This document shows positions 10,519 through 22,323 of a DNA stretch of 64,000 bases, one piece after another; position 1 is the first letter of the stretch, and every line of letters begins with the position of its first letter. Below the pieces are notes generated by a model. It was not told where the DNA came from. It ran no database searches and saw only the letters and a program-made list of their open reading frames with translations. Position numbers and translations under genes: made by a program. This stretch comes from Trachythela sp. YZ-2020 (taxonomy: Eukaryota > Cnidaria > Anthozoa > Malacalcyonacea > Clavulariidae), in the NCBI GenBank assembly GCA_016169945.1, contig JADLSH010000395.1:2396501-2460500 (forward strand), written 5' to 3'.

Positions 10519-10724
10519 TGAGGGAGAAACCCGAAGTACTCGGAGAAAAATGTAAGCTTGAAACTTGTAGATGGAATATTCGAACGAAAATTTATATACA
10601 TTTTTAGACCTAGCGAGGAGCAGTTGCGAAAAATGCAAGAGGGTCTAAGTTGCATTTTTCTCAACTGCTCCTGGCTAGGTCTAAAAATGTATATAAATTT
10701 TCGTTCGAATATTCCATCTACAAG
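10519..10724. repeat. SINE core plus inverted pair of SINE tails
   Basis: Sequence at 10521-10550 resembles the 'ggaaaccggagtgcccggag' core of the SINE at 24.1 kb. It is followed by a 161-bp near-perfect palindrome at 10564-10724, with arms running from 'cttgtagatggaatattcg' to 'gttgcatttttc'. The same tail sequence occurs once, next to a tRNA-like B box, at about 34302-34385. The palindrome is therefore two SINE tails head to head. Confidence 0.6.
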
Positions 10725-10904
10725 CACCTTCTACTATAAGATAAGTTCTACCGGACGAGATGCCGATCGAGAAAAAAATCTTGATATTTACCCTAAGCTT
10801 GAAACGTCTGTGCAACTGGCGCTATACGATATGAGTAAAGGATTCGTCACTTCCAGGTCAGTCACACCGGCCATATTTATCTGTCGCCACTGCTTGCTTA
10901 CTAG

Positions 10905-11376
10905 CAAGGACGTCAATCCTGGAGGGATGGGGAGGGGGATGAATCAGGCCCCACTTTCTGGGCAGAGGGGGATCAATATGTACATATTGCTTATACGACA
11001 TGTTCTCATCATCAGAATTCTGTAAAGTCGTCCCTCAAAGTGTATGAAATGGCGTTTCAGAGACTCTAGATTGCACGCCCCTATACCCCCTAGAGTCTTC
11101 GAGCTTTTGATACTCGATACCTGCGCATTCCTGCTAGCAGCATGGGGCCTCAACAGACAATTTTGGTTTTAATTGGTCGGCCCCTTTACTGCCCCTTACG
11201 CCCTTTCGTCGAGCAAAACATACCTACACCCCTAGTGCTTAGACCCAAGTTACGCTTCCGTCGGTAGATGTCTATAAATGACGCGGAAAGCCCTGAAAAC
11301 ATTAAATGTGTTACATTCCTCCAGAACTATCAGCAGGCTCCATCCCTCCCACTATTGCGATGGATTTTCGCTCTTA
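10905..11376. mobile_element. hAT-type MITE, older copy
   Basis: This is homologous along its whole length to the element at 47649-48138. Shared landmarks include 'cagagggggatcaatatgta', 'gatacctgcgcattc' and 'gttacgcttccgtcgg'. The ends are CAAGGACG and CGCTCTTA. Only part of an 8-bp flanking repeat survives (CTTACTAG versus CTTATACC), as expected for an older insertion. Confidence 0.75.
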
Positions 11377-11557
11377 CTTATACCAGACGAACACTTACCT
11401 GTACGGCTATATCAAAGATCAAGTATAGGTCAGTTCAGTGGTAACGACTGAAAATTATTGGGGTGACTGATGCGCAAATGACGAAAGCTGATACCTCGGG
11501 AAAAGTTTGGAACTCAGAATCTGGGAAGAGCATTTTCAATAATCAGTTACCACACTA

Positions 11558-11709
11558 CAGGGTGTATCATAAAAAAGTGAACCCTTTGAAATTAAATACA
11601 ATAGGGTACAATAGATTCTTTGAAAGAAAATGCAAATATGAAGTTCAATTTCAAAAGGTTCACTATTGTATTAAATTTCAAAGGGTTCACTTTTTTATGA
11701 TACACCCTG
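11558..11709. mobile_element. Tc1/mariner-type MITE
   Basis: The terminal inverted repeats are about 45 bp, starting CAGGGTGTATCATAAAAAAG. The element is flanked by TA at 11556-11557 and 11710-11711. The CAGGGTGT end with a TA duplication is typical of Tc1/mariner elements. There is no transposase frame. Confidence 0.85.
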
Positions 11710-12890
11710 TATAACGGTAGGATTGCTTACATTTGTCATTACGACTGTTTATGCCTGCTATATGATTCACCTGATATTACGCAGACATATTATATATTAA
11801 GTACATATTTCAGAAAAAACTACGTCTTAAAAGTAGAACATATTTATGCCAATAATTATAGTGCATGGTTATATTATTTCATGCACGCATGACTGAAGAA
11901 AAGAACAGTTATACAAATTGTGCATGCGGTTCACTCTGCTCTTTAACACTAAATGCACAAAAAAAGAGTGAAGTTTAAATTCATGACTAGATATTTCCCT
12001 CCAATATAACGCCTCAAAGTTTCTATCATTCCACAAAAATTACATCAGAATTTCTGTCCTCATCTGCAGTATCTAATGTATCATCTAAAGATAAAACGAA
12101 AATAGTTTATATGTTATTCAGCCCCCGCAAGTGGCGTCACAACACATGTCCGTTAAATATTTAAAACTAATTAACAAGATCGAGCTTTAGGACAAGTCAG
12201 TTTGTAGAGGGAAATTTTTGTCCTCTTAATATACATACGACTCGCAATAATATATTAGACATGTTTCCCAAAGTAATATAGTTTACTTCTGAGTTCTTCT
12301 CCAATCCACAACTTCCACTGTCCGATCGAAAAGAGGCATATTGGGAACGATAATGAACAATTTACTGCTATTACTCAATATCGCTATATCGCCAATACTC
12401 AATAGAATTATGTAGATGCTGCAGCTTACGTAAGTAAAAATTCTCTTGTAATCATGTACTACACTTCTGTTAAAACAAATATATTTTCGATTATAGGAAA
12501 GCAAAGATATAGACTTAACGAGGACAATTGATAAGCGATAAAACGCACGCTCTAAACATCTGGGAATATCTTAATCTTTCCTAGATCTCCATTCAAGGTT
12601 GTTTTCAAATGTAGGATCTCATCACGTATTTTATCTGGTTATAAGAAGACGAATAATTCAATAAATGGAGTAAAACAAGTGGCGTAATCATTCTCAGAAG
12701 CCGAACGTGCACAAGATTTCAAGAAAAAAGCCACATTAAAAACGTCTTGGAATATTGTAAGATATCTAGCGCAAGATTTATTGGCACGAACAGTACGAGT
12801 ACGAATTAATATATCATAAATATAGTTATATTAATTCCGCAGTAAGAAGGACGCCAACTTAAGTGCGCAAGATTCAATCAGGAAAAAACA
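11710..12890. other. Upstream region of the GPCR, no gene seen
   Basis: This is AT-rich sequence without a supported gene. It presumably includes the promoter and 5' leader of the single-exon GPCR. No specific regulatory site is assignable. Confidence 0.4.
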
Positions 12891-13850
12891 ATGATAAGTG
12901 TTTATACAGGAAACTTAACTACAACTGCAGTACTGTCCACACCAACATCAACTCCGCAGTATTTGAGCAATACAGAGACATTATTTATTGGAATAACAAC
13001 TGGTTTTCTTAGTTTCCTTGGATTTTTCGAGAATTTGGTTATTATTGTTTTTATAATATTTACCAAAGGCAAAACCTTCCTACTTGTCCCTTCAAATATC
13101 TTCTTGCTGAGCTTGGCTAGTGCGGAGTTTCTGCTATGTGGAATAGTCATACCTCTATTTATTCTTCAGCTAGCACATAAGGAATTCTACTTATGTTTTA
13201 TAAATGCTGGAAAGTTCATTGCCTTGGCGACAGTTGGCAGCCTATTGCTGTTAATATTTAACAAGTTTATGTCAGTGAAATGGCATCTACGTTATTTGGC
13301 TAAGATGAGTGTATGGCGAGCGTTCTTTATGGTTTTACTAGTTTGGGCGACAGCAAGTGCCTTACTACTCTTTGTTTTTATCAGTTTCAAAACAGGAGTT
13401 GTTTGGTTACGTCATTTACTGCGATATTTTCTATTCATCTTTTTCGTGCTTCTCTTTGCTCAAAATGGCTACCTGCTGATGAAGTCAAGGCAACACAGAC
13501 GTCAAATTAGAAGTCAAATGCAGGCGGTCTCAGGAATATCGCTCGCAATGCGAGAAGATTTCTATAAACTAAAAACACTGCTTTTTACAACTTGTACGTT
13601 TGGTCTAGGATGGTTGCCAATGTCAATGGTCGCACTATGTGTTGACCGAGAAACCCATCCCAAATATTTCCATCGTCTTTTGTCCTATTCAGCGCCATTC
13701 GTAGCAGCAGAAGCTGTAATAGATCCAGTTATATATTTTTATCGCAGTGGCTTACACCAGAGGTCTTGGAACGGCCTTAAACAAACACTTTTCAGGCATG
13801 TTGTCTTTGTTGTTGGAAATAACGTAAATCCTTCTATTGTTTCTCGTTGA
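12891..13850 (+). CDS. Single-exon class A (rhodopsin-like) GPCR, 319 aa
   Basis: Seven hydrophobic segments are visible at about residues 31-57, 66-93, 104-128, 143-165, 176-197, 228-251 and 266-286. NLTT near residue 8 is a likely N-glycosylation site. Class A landmarks are present: Asn48 in TM1 (ENLVII), LASAE in TM2, Trp152 in TM4, GWLP in TM6 and DPVIY in TM7. Several are altered. TM2 has Glu where Asp is usual, DRY is replaced by NKF, and NPxxY is DPVIY. The second extracellular loop is very short and has no Cys to pair with Cys102. The intracellular loops are basic. The ligand is unknown. The start at 12891 precedes the Asn-rich N-terminus, and the frame ends at a TGA at 13848-13850. 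Intronless orphan GPCRs of this kind are common in cnidarians. Confidence 0.87.
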   Translation: MISVYTGNLTTTAVLSTPTSTPQYLSNTETLFIGITTGFLSFLGFFENLVIIVFIIFTKGKTFLLVPSNIFLLSLASAEFLLCGIVIPLFILQLAHKEFYLCFINAGKFIALATVGSLLLLIFNKFMSVKWHLRYLAKMSVWRAFFMVLLVWATASALLLFVFISFKTGVVWLRHLLRYFLFIFFVLLFAQNGYLLMKSRQHRRQIRSQMQAVSGISLAMREDFYKLKTLLFTTCTFGLGWLPMSMVALCVDRETHPKYFHRLLSYSAPFVAAEAVIDPVIYFYRSGLHQRSWNGLKQTLFRHVVFVVGNNVNPSIVSR

Positions 13851-14116
13851 GTTCACAATTTATAAGATTGTGTTATAAATTGAGAAAAGCTTTCATAAGC
13901 GTTACCCCCCCCCCCCACACACACACACACACGTACCACTCCCTGGTCTCACGTGCACAGACGCCGCCTTTAGTTTTAACCTATCATATTGTCTCCGTTT
14001 GTAAACTGCATATACTAGATGAGTAAGCTTTCCTCAACAAACTTTATTTGCATGCTAACTGAAAATGTTTTGTTGGCCAGTCTCGTTCTGTTGGCTTTAG
14101 TCGCTATTAGGCATAC
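13851..14116. repeat. Poly-C / AC microsatellite region after the GPCR
   Basis: A C-run followed by (AC)n lies at about 13905-13932 between the convergent GPCR and VWC genes. The rest is short non-coding flank. Confidence 0.7.
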
Positions 14117-16070
14117 CTAATTTTTCATGACTGCCAATTAAGGGCAAGGACACGGTCATTTTTTTACATAGTCAGAGCAAGTAAAGGTGCAAGTAGCAAT
14201 CATAATGTATATAGACATAGACTTAAACTTACCTAAACAGACATAGTGGCAACATGTTCCAGGAACTTTGCGATAATTACTACAGCCTACGTCATCAAAC
14301 AATGTACAAGTGATGACGTTACACCAGATTTTTCCTTTCCAACATCGACATTCCTTACAGTCGTCCACCTTCCACACTTTTCCCTCGTTTGTGCACGAAT
14401 CTGTCAAACCTGGAAAGAAAAAATGATTTTTCGGGAAGTTAAAGCCCAGGATAAAATTCGAAGTAAAGGCATTTCATAAGAAAACTTCTATTGATATGTA
14501 TAACGTTTCGTTCGGTGACGCGACAACATATTTGTACCTGGTAAATGACTGGTTGGGATACTAAAACGGAATGGATTTGCCGTAATTTTGAGGATATAAG
14601 TAATAAAATGGTGCACCCGTGCTGGAGTTAGAACGAGTCGTGATATGAGCAGCGACATGCAGATTTTGGACGTATTGATTTCAATTTATGAAAATTATCA
14701 ATTGATTAGTTTTCGACATGTTTACTTTATACAAGTCAAACATGGCAACTGAAGGAGTCGGACAGCAAGAAACTAGACGCATTCCATCATAAATGTCTAG
14801 GAAAGATGTTGAAGAAGTGAAGCAGCGAAGAGGTCAAGGACTTTTGATAGATAAGTTGTGGAAACGAATTAACTAGAATTGGTTCGGACACGTTTTTAGA
14901 ATGTCGGAAGGAAGAGTGACCTGGAATGTCGCGTCGGAATGGATTCCCGAGAGCGGTGAGAAGGAAGAGGAGAAGGTCAGCAATTACCAGGAAAAGAAGA
15001 GTAATGAAGGATTTGGACAGAAGAAGAACGACATGGAACGACGCAAAAGAAATGACCCAGAAGAGGAGTCAATGTGCGTCGCACGGAACGAACTAAGATT
15101 AAGGGTTCGCGATATTAGTACAATATTAGTTTAGATTTTGTAACCACTAGGCAAGTCAGGTGTCAAATGGAACAAAAGTTCAGTTCCTTTCACCTGACAT
15201 CTATTATTATTTTAGTTTATAGTTATCATTATTTTAAAGTATTCTTGTATAATCATTTTATGTATTATACTCAAATTTTAACCAAGGCGCGGACGTCTTG
15301 GAAAATTCTAATTGATATTAAATTCCAAAACAGTATACATGTGTCATCATCCACGAGAAGGAAATTATTATAGTGTTTTGAAACACCGAAAAACACAACC
15401 TCGTACCCAGGGTCTTATCTCCGCTCCCGTTGCTCTCAACGATTTTTTCCGTCCTGTAGGTGTTTTAAAATCACTATAATAAACGAAGTCGAGTGTATGC
15501 AAGTGTATGCAGTATGATATAACTTCTCAAGTGAACCAGCATTTAATGAGAAATTCAAGGCAAAAGTCGATTTTCTTTATGTTTTGTTAATGAGTTTGAG
15601 AACACTGTTAATTTGAAGGAGTAAATTCAACTTCAAAACGACGACAGGAGAGCTCCTTTGGGAAAAAATGATGACAGAGCAACTCTTTTAGAGAAGAAAT
15701 AACTCGGTAAAATTTACAGTGAAGTTAACGTATTATGACGCCGTTATTTCCTGCTTCCTGTTCTCCTAATTCCAAAACGATTCTCAGATATATATAGCTA
15801 GTGTCTGTCAGATTAGTTATTAGTCCTTCACATCCGCAGAGAATGGCGCGCTGGATTGTAGCACGCATGTGACGTGAAACTAGGCTGCATGGGTTTCTGT
15901 TTTGAAATAGCGCTCCAAATTTATCTAGAATGGAGATTGCCATTCCACAGTTGACTGATAGTTATTTTATGAAGCAAAAAATCGTTAAAGATTTTACCTG
16001 TTGGCAGGAGAGCAGAGTGAACAGAGGAAATGAAACAAGAAAATAAGAATATCTTCATCAGGTGCTGCAT
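14117..16070 (-). CDS. Small secreted protein with one VWC domain, 3 exons, 87 aa
   Basis: Exon 1 (15998-16070) encodes a signal peptide, MQHLMKIFLFSCFISSVHS, and ends in phase 1 at the donor GTAAAA. Exon 2 (14233-14409) follows a TTTCCAG acceptor and encodes the whole cysteine-rich domain, from DSCTNEGKVW through KECRCWKGKIWC to CCHYVC. It ends in phase 1 at GTAAGT. Exon 3 (14117-14130) adds only VMKN and a TAG stop after the acceptor TTGGCAG. All phases agree, and the coding sum is 264 bp. The ten cysteines, including CxC and CCxxC, fit a von Willebrand factor type C domain. VWC proteins are extracellular and often bind BMP-type ligands or act as matrix or immune factors, but the role here is unknown. 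The tiny last exon is the least certain part. Confidence 0.78.
14758..15108 (+). pseudogene. Degenerate C-terminus of a non-LTR retrotransposon
   Basis: Frames read in succession give KKLDAFHHKCLGKML, then NWFGHVFRMSEGR, then a Trp/Pro segment. Next come a basic stretch ending in VMKDLDRRRTTWNDAKEM and a terminal Cys-Ala-Ser-His motif. This order is the conserved C-terminal tail after the reverse transcriptase in many invertebrate LINEs. Stops and frameshifts occur throughout, and the catalytic RT core is absent. Confidence 0.75.
15365..15482. mobile_element. Short MITE (TTATTATAGTG ends) with a CTCGTACCCAG half-repeat inside
   Basis: The inverted ends are 'attattatagtgttttgaaa' on the left and its near complement at 15459-15482. 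A half copy of the CCTCGTACCCAGG repeat sits inside. A related element lies at about 50985-51078. Confidence 0.6.
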
Positions 16071-16384
16071 ATTTCTAAAAAGAAAAAAGTTGTTGGTCTG
16101 CGTGAAGAATTATCGCGAAAGGAAACTCGACTACCCCCTGCTTTTCTCAGTAAATTGGAATTTAAAAAAGTACGTCAGGTCTAATTGCATGTAAAAACTG
16201 TTTTGCACAAAACGTCAAAACTTACTCGAGCCAGGAACCTTCATTGCAATAGTATACTATTTATTTATGGTTATATGATGGGATGGCTTGAAATAAATGA
16301 TTTCAAGATGTAGGCCGGGAGTGTGATCATGTGATCATTGTTGTATTTAAAACTGACCCGTGTTTTCTCGACCCACGCTATACT

Positions 16385-16438
16385 AACTTTCAGATGAATG
16401 GCCTGCGCCAGAGCACCTGCGCTCGAAACGTCGAAGTT
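16385..16438 (+). ncRNA. Minimal hammerhead-like motif
   Basis: The order is helix I strand AACTTT (16385-16390), core CAGATGA (16391-16397), a GC-rich stem II region ending GCTC, then GAA, the self-complementary ACGT and C (to 16432), and the partner strand GAAGTT (16433-16438). AACUUU pairs fully with GAAGUU, with one wobble. The canonical core is CUGANGA; here the second base is A. This is a relative of the minimal hammerheads linked to Penelope-like elements, and activity is doubtful because of the core change. Confidence 0.45.
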
Positions 16439-19400
16439 ATTTTTATATTTTTCGGGTAGCTAGATCCTTCAACCAAGCTCGTGAACTTTGGTGGCAATTT
16501 TGATATTTTCAAAACAATAATCAGTGCCAGTGGTATACATTGTGAATGCATCCTCCTCCTGCGTTTTGTTGGAAAGAGCAAAGCTGGAAACTACAGACTG
16601 TAAGCTAGCCTGTATCTGTCAGTGTGATACTAGTCCTTCATGTGTTTTAGTACTTCATCATCACGGTTAATATCATATTTAACATAATATATACGTCATA
16701 CAACAACGTTTGCATCCGTCCGTGCACAGCCACAGGCTACGTTTGCATTGACACAACTATACAGTATATAATATGCGACCTGTTACGCCAAGTTTAATTT
16801 ATACTCTATAGATCTGTATGTACGTGTCGCGAATGCGGGGAGTTGAATAAAAATAAGTGAAAATGGATTCATCGAATCCTCGAGGGTTACAAATTAAAGG
16901 GTTACAAGACTTGATTGTTTATATTTTACTGGTATAGACTGTCAGCAAACATAATCGGTTAATTCTTTTAACCAACATATGCTATGAAAATTAAAATATA
17001 TACAACACATACCTTTTGTATCTGTCACAAATGATGAACTTTATCACTATGTATGTCTTTACGATCACTAATTTAAAGATTTTGCGAAACAGAGAAGACA
17101 GCTTGTTGAAACAATATCGTAAGGGAATTCCAGAGCAACATGAAACTACTAAACACGCATATTGAAAATAGCTTAACTGATCGAATATTTGATAAGTGAG
17201 TATATAATTATACAGCTTGAGCATACGATACTTTATCGCTTCCTTTCCTTAACACTAGGTCTGCAAGATATCTTGTAACGATTAGCTCTGTTTTCTGTGC
17301 GCGAACATTGCGCAATTGACCAAGTCAGACAGCAACTGGAATAATTATGGCAATGTGCGTCTTGCGCAACGCACATGCCGATTTATTAATTTTTTAAAAT
17401 ATACTATATCTGGCGTCTTATCATGTTGGCTTAAATGTGCCGTGGGGTATATTGTTTATTCTAATATGTTACAACTGCCGTGCACAACCACCTGCATTAT
17501 CGAACTTGTTACATGCGCAATTAAATTGAAGTTTCGCATTTTACTGCCATGCATATATACATTATAGAAATGCAAAAAGCGCGTTTTTGATCTTGGAAAA
17601 TAACTTCCTGTCAGTTAGAGACAATATAAATACCATTTCAAGTTTTCAACATTTGTCATTGTCGGTTACCCTCGCAAAATAAAGTTTATACTGGTATTGC
17701 ATGGTAAAGGCTTCGTTCTCTGGGTGAATACCATCATGTCATTATCTGCATTTTGCCAGTTAACAGTGGCGGAAGCAAAGCCTCCTAAATTTCCAACAAA
17801 CCCCCCATTTACACTCGTAATAGGCTGTTTTTAGCTCTTTTTAGGTCAACATTTCCGACAAATTGACAATTTTCCGTAAAGGTGCGGGGTGGGGGGGTGG
17901 GGGGATGGCATCTCAAAATCCAACAAATCTTACCAAAATCTCGAAAAGCGAGCCAAAATCTCCTTTAAAATCCACAGAAAATCCCAAAATCCCTGGATAC
18001 ATTGAAGGGATTTTGAAATCCCACAATTCCTCGTACGCCTTTTTCAGAGTAATACACCCCTCGGAGTGAAACCCAGAATGACCTGATTGTCATTGCTGCC
18101 CTAATTTTTCAAGTCTTACCTAGGTATAGGTGAGCCCAATTCTGTAATCCAGGGATATTATGTTTTGTTGAAGTTCTCTGGATTAAAATAACTTCTATTG
18201 AGCTTTCAACTCAGTTCTTCGTGTCTTCTTCAGAATTCAGAACTACAGAAGAAAACTCGAAGAGCCGTTCAGCCAAATGCCTCTATTAAGTTGTTTACCT
18301 GCAACAACTGAACATTTAAAAACGAGTCTAATCTTTTCAGTCTTAGCAAGTCGCCTATCCACTACGCATTGTCTACCAATACGAATTCTCTGCATCAGTG
18401 TCACCCAGCAGACGGAGAACTAAAAACACTTAGCTTTTATGGGCAGGCATGCAGGAATTTTTTTTGCCCGCCTTCCTCTCGTGCCCGCTGATAAAACTCG
18501 ATGCATGCTACAGCCACAGAGGTTTCACTGTGTATCAAATCCTAACGTTTTGAGCGTAACCGATGCTTAGCCAGTGCGCGAAGGAGAGGCTCTCACCCCC
18601 CCGAAAACATTCAAAATGGAGGGCATTTTTAGACTTAAAAATACCGCAAAAATTCGAGTTAACTATTTAATGTTGTTAATCACAACTTCAGTCAAGGTAA
18701 ACCGTTATAAAGAAAGTAACAAGGGTTTCTTATGCCGGTTATTTTCCGAAAATATCGGGGGGGGTGAATGCCTCTCGTTACCGCACTGGCTAAGAACATG
18801 GCGGCCGGCCGACAAATTAAGAAGATAAAGGAAAAAAACAATTTCCCAAGAATAATGTCATTTGGAAATTCAAAATAGGAATAAAACAAGACGAGTTTGA
18901 GAGACTGTGAATTTTCCACTCTATTTTAAAGTCATCATCAGACAGAATAGCGGCCGGTTACGCATTTTGCCTGAAGTGAGACCTCTGTATATAGTGTCTA
19001 CTCTGTGCTACAGCCACGAGTTCTTGTAATTAACTACCAATTTCATTATCATTTGTATTGGGTTTCAAAGGTATACATGTGACGTTATCTTTGAAATTTG
19101 ATTTGGCGCAAATTAAGCTTAAGAATCATTCATCAAATTCACAAATTTTTTTGTAAAACTATAGAACGGTCAATAGTAACTAGAATTGTACACTGACTCG
19201 CAATTCCCTTATTTTAATGTGCATTAATTTTAAAGACGATAAAATTCTGCCGACTGTAATCTCTTTTCTGTATACACTTTTCATTACTAATGCTTACGTG
19301 TATTGTAGTCTCGCGTGTAAGTTGTCCGCGAATCAGCCGTTGCAGAATGCGTTTCAGGATAACGTGATATAAGAAATCTAATACGACATAGGGAGTGATT

Positions 19401-19678
19401 CGATGATAAATTTCATCGTACGCGCGTTGTGCAAATCTACAATCTTGGACATAACGGGACTACCTTTCCCTAAATTCGCATACCCCTTGGCCTTACTGTA
19501 AATTCCCTGTAAAATCATGTTGTGCTTCTGAAGCCCTCACTTCCCCCCACTTTTCATTGCAAATATTGTCGATAGGAAAATTAACACGGACTAAATGCAG
19601 AACTAGTTTCAAGTGAATGTTTAAACTCATACTCCCATTTGCAATGCATGCATGACAACGATGAAACTATTTTATATA
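16439..19678. other. Long non-coding stretch
   Basis: No supported gene was found. The segment has a single hAT-like end (CAGTGGCGGAAG) at about 17766 and a G-run near 17882-17906. Neither a partner end nor a coding frame was found. Confidence 0.4.
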
Positions 19679-20271
19679 CCGGATGGGGCAAAAAAAAGTA
19701 CGACTGTTTGATTTAGTATAACTTAAAAACTAAAAGAGCTATTACACTTAAACAAGTTGATTTACATTCAGCGATGTCTAACTTAAATTTTAATATATGC
19801 CATGTGCATTTTCATGCAATATTGACTGAGATAGCTGCGTTTAAACTTGACTAAACACTTTTGGAACTGTCGAGAATTAGCTAAAAACGGCCTATTAAGT
19901 AATTTGATAACCATTAGCATTTTATCGTAAGTATTATTTAAATGAAGTGAAGTTGAAGTTAGATGGCCAAATGTTAGAATAAAAGAGCATATCTATTCAA
20001 GAAACATTTCTAACTTCAACTTCACTTCATTTAAATAATACTTACGATAAAATGGTAACGGTTATCAAATTAGTTTAATAGGCCGTTTTTAGCAAATTCC
20101 CGACAGTTCCAAAAGTGTTTAGTCAAGTGTAAACGCAGCTATCTCAGTCAATATTGCATGCAAATGCACATGGCATATATCAAAATTTAAGTTAGACATC
20201 GCTGAATGCAAAGAAACTAGTTTTTAAGTTAAACTAAATCAAACAGTCGTACTTTTTTTTGCCCCACCCGG
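19679..20271. mobile_element. 593-bp palindromic Tc1/mariner-type element
   Basis: The ends are CCGGATGGGGCAAAAAAAAG and its near complement CCCACCCGG, flanked by TA at 19677-19678 and 20272-20273. The two halves are inverted copies along almost the whole length, about 280-bp arms, meeting near 19975. The TA duplication and ends fit the mariner group, and no transposase is present. Confidence 0.8.
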
Positions 20272-20826
20272 TATAATAATCGCGAGTTAAAAATTCGTAC
20301 TTTTTGGCTCATCATGCACGTACTATAGCTATTCACTTTCAAACATAATAAATAATTCATGTGATGCTTACAACAATCTATATTTAAGGAATTTAAATAA
20401 TCAAGGCTATCCAATTAACCCTGTCCTTGAACTACATGCAAAGTCAAATAACAATATCTATACTATTTACACAAGGCCTAAATGTTTGTTTCTTCCCACG
20501 AAGGCTTTTAATCTTGGCCACTGAATACACAAAAAAAAACACCAGAAATATGCAGGTATTATACTCACAGTACACATTATCCACTTAAATTATAGTAAAA
20601 TTATAAGAATTCTACTGTACAAGAATTATAAATGAAAGAATAAAGAACTCTGTCTTCTACTTTTCTTCTTTTCCACTTCCCATATCGTACCGAAACGTTG
20701 CGTATTTCTTGAGCTTACGTTTCCTGAGAATTAAGGCGGAACTAACGACTTAAAACCAAAGTAAGAAAATTATACACAGTAAGTTACGGTTGAAATGATA
20801 AATAGACTTAAAACTGAACTGCAATA

Positions 20827-21199
20827 CAGTGGCGGACACTTCGCGAAATTTTGGGGTGAATTCGATTGACAACGTATTCCTGTCATTTCATATGCCGAGC
20901 GCTGCCAATCTCAGATCCTGAAACTATGTTCACACGCACGAGAGCGAATTGTTCACATAGGAATTCGTATGGTTAGCTGTAAAGGCGAAATCGTGCAAAT
21001 ATAATTTGAGTGCGGTTCCGAATTTGTTCGGCCCCGTGTGAATGGGACCTGAAATCTGATCATGACTTCTTGGGTCTAATTTAATGAAAATCTGCTGAAA
21101 TAATTGCCTATCGTTAATCATTCAAGGCTTTTAGAATATATATTTTTGAAGGTTGTCCCCGCTCCTCATTTACTCCCCAACTCTTAGAGTCTGCCACTG
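20827..21199. mobile_element. hAT-like MITE
   Basis: The left end is CAGTGGCGGAC and the right end is CTGCCACTG. This terminal pair is typical of hAT elements. The flanking 8-bp repeats are not clearly conserved, so the call rests on the ends only. Confidence 0.5.
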
Positions 21200-21622
21200 A
21201 ACTACATTCCTTCACACCCAGTTTCCCTATATATACAAGTGACTAAAATATTCAGACTATACAGTATACATAATTTTTCCGTGGTAGCTGTAAAATCTAT
21301 TTCAACTGTGCATTATACCGCTTCAGTGAATCTAACTATCTAACTTACGAATGACATATTTAGAGCATGCAATAACATGCTTATGTATAAAGTTAAACTT
21401 TTCCAGTCTATCCTGACGATGGGAGACATTTATAAGTATTAGAGTGACAAGTTTGTATGAACAACGACCAGTGATATAGAGCTATCAACTGAAGAGAACT
21501 ACCATTCTTTAGGTTAACACAATAACAAGTCCAACGATGTGTCGACAAATTCTTGTCGAAAATCAACAAGTCAAAAATATGAAATTGGATGAATCTCCTT
21601 TTGGTTACCACAAGGATGACGT

Positions 21623-22323
21623 TTAGAGATCGCGTTCCAATTTTACGATAAATGGTGCCAGAAGATAAACACCAGCTAAAGTACCAACCAGAGAAGCGAG
21701 GAAGAGATAGAAAAATATTCTATCCATTGTTTTAGAGATTTTCCTCCATTCTTGTTGATATGTATCATCCTTTTTGTCTATCATGCTCATCTGTGCTTGA
21801 AGTAAGGCTTGTACCGCAGGTTTCGCATCAGGATCCACGTTACCATCATCATCGATCGAGGGTGTTCCTTGTGCATCTGGCTTGATACAACACAACACTC
21901 TGAGGATCTTGGGTGGCTTGGTGGTGTTATGGTGACACTTCAGGACAACGATGGTACCGAGGAAACCAAGGGTTATTTCGATCATCATTAGGACAGATGC
22001 GACAGCAAGAAGAGGGAGATTCTCTGAGGACTCTGGTAAGTGTTCACCAATCAAAAGCAGGAACACACTCATGGCTAACAAAGCTGTTGTACACAACCCG
22101 ATTCTTTCACCACTGTCGACTGGAATTTTAAAACTGAACAGGACTAACAGAGATATGAGAACACTGGGTACAATAAGATACATGATGAAATATACAGGTC
22201 TTCGTTTCAGCTTCAATCGATATGTGATTCTGGCAAATTTGTCGTCACCATATTCAAGATTTTGAGTATATTCATCTAACTTCATTGATGGAATTGTCCA
22301 GTCTCCACTTTCATAACGTGTAT
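21623..22323 (-). CDS. Cys-loop receptor last exon: loop C and TM1-TM4
   Basis: This 701-bp terminal exon encodes the end of the ligand domain (RYESGDWTIPSMK, no vicinal Cys pair) and three membrane segments. An intracellular loop with DDDGNVDPD and the amphipathic EWRKISKTMDR follow, then TM4 and the C-terminus IVKLERDL. Confidence 0.96.

Noticed and set aside
17766..18060. A full hAT element starting CAGTGGCGGAAG
   Set aside because: No matching inverted right end or 8-bp duplication was found.
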